Source: Chloroflexota bacterium
GTDB lineage: Bacteria > Chloroflexota > Dehalococcoidia > SZUA-161 > SpSt-899
DNA: 7,599 nucleotides
Direction of reading: 5' to 3'
Assembly: GCA_018725455.1 (NCBI GenBank)
Contig: QLUN01000036.1
Span: forward strand, 1-7,599
Positions 6,104-7,599 of this stretch are shown here, one piece after another; position 1 is the first letter of the stretch; each line of letters starts with the position of its first letter. Below the pieces are notes generated by a model. That model ran no database searches. It saw only the letters and a list, made by a program, of their open reading frames with translations, and was not told the DNA's origin. Position numbers and translations under genes: made by a program.

Positions 6104-6190
6104 TCACCTCAGATAGCCCCGCTCAACCTTCACCACATCCCCGATACTCACGCCAAGCATTTCCCTGACCATCCGGTTGACCTTGATCAT
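6104..6190 (-). pseudogene. 28-codon Cdc48-N/AbrB-like fragment or small ORF
   Basis: An ATG at 6188-6190 opens a 28-codon ORF ending in TGA at 6104-6106, inside the 130-nt spacer after the helical-repeat gene. Its peptide contains IKVNRMVREMLGVSIGDVV. This resembles the conserved run of Cdc48-type N-domains and AbrB-like barrels, where a basic or Ile-rich strand is followed by a helix, LGV, then xxGDxVxI. The frame stays open upstream of the ATG to a TGA near 6245, inside the previous gene. At this length it cannot form a complete Cdc48-N domain of about 85 residues. It may be a remnant of a lost gene, a frame-disrupted tail, or a chance resemblance. Confidence 0.4.
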
Positions 6191-6201
6191 GCCCTTATCC
6201 T

Positions 6202-7599
6202 TTAGCCCTTTGAGCTTTGCCCTTTTAGCTGAACCATTTCTTCCTCAAGTCCGACATAGCCCTCGTCTTTCCACTGCTTGAGCTGGGCTTCAAATTCCCT
6301 TATCTTCGCTTGATAACTTGCTCTCTCTTCGGCTTCCCTCTGCTTGAGCTCGGCTTCAAGTTGTCTTGCCCGCTCCAGATCAGCCCTTCGCTTCCGCCTG
6401 CGGCGGACAGCCAGCGGAGTAACCAGGGCAAGGCTGGCGAGGATAGCCGCCCCCCCGATATAGATGTAGGTGTTGTGCACCGTGGGGGCGAAGTCCTCTT
6501 CATTACGAACCCCATCCCCATCTATGTCCAGAGCGATGCTCCTTGCTCTCAGCGCCAGTGGCCCGGCACTCTGGTACTCCCCGTCCTCAAAAGCCTTTTC
6601 TGCCTGAGCCAGCAATTCTTCTGCCCTAGCAGAGTGGAAGCCCTTGGCCCTCTCCTGCTCTACGGAAGCCCTGGCAGCGTGGATAGCTTCTCCTGCCTGT
6701 ACAATCCGAGGGGTTAATTCTTTCACTTGCAAAGCAAGCTCCCTTGCCCTCTCATAATCTCCGCCCTGAAAAGCCTCTTCGGCCCGGGAGAGCAGAGCTT
6801 CTGCCGACGTCAGATTAATCCTCCTGGCCCTCTCCTGCTCTACGGAAGCCCTGGCAGCGTGGATAGCTTCTCCTGCCTGTACAATCCGAGGGGTTAATTC
6901 TTTCGCCTGCAAAGCAAGCTCCCTTGCCCTCTCGTAATCTCCTCCCTGAAAAGCCTCTTCGGCCCGGGAGAGCAGAGCTTCCGCCGCACCCATATCAACT
7001 CTCTCGGCTACTCCTGCTACGATTGCTTCCCTTGCTTCGTTAATCTGCTGGAGGGCAGATTCAGCATCCTGTATAGTCTGTTGTGCCGCAGCCTTTGCTC
7101 GCTCAGCGAGGCTCCTAGCTCTCCCATAATCCGCAGCTTCCCATGCTTCCTCCGCCTGCGAAAGAAGATCCTCCGCCGCAGCCATATCAACTCTCTCGGC
7201 TACTCCTGCTGCGATTGCTTCCCTTGCTTCGTTAATCTGCTGGAGGGCAGATTCAGCATCCTGTATAGTCTGTTGTGCCGCAGCCTTTGCGCGCTCAGCG
7301 AGGCTCCTGGCTCTCCCATAATCCGCAGCTTCCCATGCCTGTTCTGCCGGCGAAAGAAGAGCCTCTGCCGCAGCCATGTTGATTCCCTCAGCTACTCCTC
7401 CTGCGATTGCTTCCCTCGCCTGGTTAATCTGCTGGAAGGCAGATTGCGCCATCACCTCATCTGGGGACACAAGGCGTAGACCCTTTCCTGCTGCGGCACC
7501 CTCGACAATAATCCGTGGGGCTGCCTGATGTAGGGCAAGTTGAGGTGGTGGTGCAAGGGCTATACCCTTGCCTGCTGCGGCACCCTCGACAATAATCCG
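6202..7599 (-). CDS. Membrane-anchored helical-repeat protein, 5' end outside window
   Basis: The family is not recognised. The frame is open from the right edge to TAA at 6202-6204, giving 465 visible residues; the true start lies outside. The GTG at 7470 has no Shine-Dalgarno site and in-frame coding continues upstream of it. From the edge inward I see a 28-residue tandem (RIIVEGAAAGKG core), then five helical hairpins of about 60-64 residues (core AEALLSRAEEAFQGGDYERA), reminiscent of TPR-like or coiled-coil packing. Next come a DIDGDGVRNEEDF calcium-type motif (nt about 6526-6489), one hydrophobic segment (about 6468-6412), an RRRRKRR stop-transfer cluster and a charged cytoplasmic coiled coil. 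The expected topology is repeats outside and tail inside. The last 400 nt are paralogous to the 3' end of the propeller gene at 63-1556, but this tail carries an extra coiled-coil unit of about 22 residues and an apparent C-terminal frameshift. A stalk or sensor role is inference. Confidence 0.85.
   Translation of the reverse strand, partial: RIIVEGAAAGKGIALAPPPQLALHQAAPRIIVEGAAAGKGLRLVSPDEVMAQSAFQQINQAREAIAGGVAEGINMAAAEALLSPAEQAWEAADYGRARSLAERAKAAAQQTIQDAESALQQINEAREAIAAGVAERVDMAAAEDLLSQAEEAWEAADYGRARSLAERAKAAAQQTIQDAESALQQINEAREAIVAGVAERVDMGAAEALLSRAEEAFQGGDYERARELALQAKELTPRIVQAGEAIHAARASVEQERARRINLTSAEALLSRAEEAFQGGDYERARELALQVKELTPRIVQAGEAIHAARASVEQERAKGFHSARAEELLAQAEKAFEDGEYQSAGPLALRARSIALDIDGDGVRNEEDFAPTVHNTYIYIGGAAILASLALVTPLAVRRRRKRRADLERARQLEAELKQREAEERASYQAKIREFEAQLKQWKDEGYVGLEEEMVQLKGQSSKG
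6256..6648 (-). repeat. Paralogous stalk-anchor-tail module, copy 1
   Basis: This is the 3' part of the helical-repeat gene. It encodes ERAKGF, a helical hairpin, the DIDGDG motif, a HNTYIYIGGAAILASLA membrane segment, an RRRR cluster and FEAQLKQW. It matches 99-431 in the propeller gene at both protein and DNA level. The match shows that one membrane-anchoring cassette has been placed behind two different extracytoplasmic repeat architectures. This copy has about 22 extra residues in the cytoplasmic coiled coil, apparently from an internal duplication (LEAELKQ and FEAQLKQ units). Confidence 0.85.
6526..7437 (-). repeat. Five tandem helical-hairpin repeats, 180-192 bp units
   Basis: These are coding repeats within the membrane protein. 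The two upstream repeats (about 7437-7054) share a 192-bp period, and blocks near 6991 and 7183 match almost base for base. The next two share a 180-bp period: 6661-6725 matches 6841-6905 apart from the last bases. The fifth repeat is more diverged and leads into the calcium-type motif. Near-identity at DNA level, including synonymous positions, points to recent unit duplication or gene conversion. Confidence 0.85.
7482..7599 (-). repeat. 84-bp (28-residue) tandem repeat at window edge
   Basis: The stretch ending at 7599 recurs, almost unchanged over about 33 bases, ending at 7515. That is an exact 84-bp offset, which keeps the reading frame. The repeated peptide core is RIIVEGAAAGKG, followed by a variable Pro/Ala/Leu-rich linker. 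Only two copies are visible; more may lie beyond the edge. Confidence 0.7.

Noticed and set aside
6310..6717. Plus-strand ORFs here and at 138-464, 2646-3086, 5039-5428 and 7081-7479
   Set aside because: All lie opposite well-supported minus-strand genes or in a spacer, lack convincing ribosome-binding sites, and encode no recognisable domain.
7468..7470. GTG at 7470 as the start of the helical-repeat gene
   Set aside because: The frame is open and repeat-coding upstream to the window edge, and no Shine-Dalgarno site precedes the GTG.

Overview
The window holds seven protein-coding genes, all on the minus strand, so transcription runs from the right edge to the left. The DNA is prokaryotic: genes are close-packed, several starts have good Shine-Dalgarno sites, and one pair overlaps by ATGA. 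The host is uncertain. Repetitive VSVSADGS-type propellers, the DxDGDG-plus-membrane anchor and a Vps4/Snf7 pair point to an archaeon or a Chloroflexota-like bacterium. No ribosomal or other taxonomic marker is present to decide.

Layout in transcription order. (1) 7599-6202: a membrane protein, cut by the window edge, with at least five helical-hairpin repeats, a calcium-type DxDGDG motif, one membrane segment and a cytoplasmic coiled coil. Its reading frame is open to the last base, so a GTG start at 7470 is not the real start. (2) 6201-6072: spacer with a 28-codon ORF resembling part of a Cdc48-N/AbrB-like domain. (3) 6071-5454: zinc ribbon plus TPR-like helices, visibly AT-rich. (4) 5453-5246: leader-like spacer with a heptamer tandem, two hairpins and an orphan strong ribosome-binding site. 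(5) 5245-4484: a protein with two membrane segments and a beta-rich domain. (6) 4483-4276: spacer with a composite palindrome. (7) 4275-63: a tight four-gene block of SPFH/YdjI-like protein, Snf7/ESCRT-III-like protein, MIT-domain Vps4-like AAA+ ATPase and a secreted, membrane-anchored eight-blade beta-propeller. Gaps inside the block are 14, -4 and 12 nt.

The four-gene block is the main result. It looks like a prokaryotic ESCRT-III/Vps4 membrane-remodelling module. A polymer-forming Snf7-like protein is translationally coupled to an ATPase whose N-terminal MIT domain would recognise it. An SPFH scaffold lies upstream, comparable to YdjI, which accompanies the ESCRT-III relative PspA in Bacillus. 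A propeller sits outside the membrane on a stalk with a cytoplasmic tail. The same stalk, anchor and tail recur in gene 1, so the two repeat proteins could share an intracellular partner. Envelope sensing or repair with remodelling is the simplest reading, but it is inferred from domains and gene order.

The repeat proteins appear to evolve quickly. The propeller blades are almost identical at the DNA level, with variation concentrated in two loops; one blade junction carries an 18-bp duplication; the helical repeats are recent duplications; and the last codons of gene 1 look frameshifted relative to its paralogous tail.
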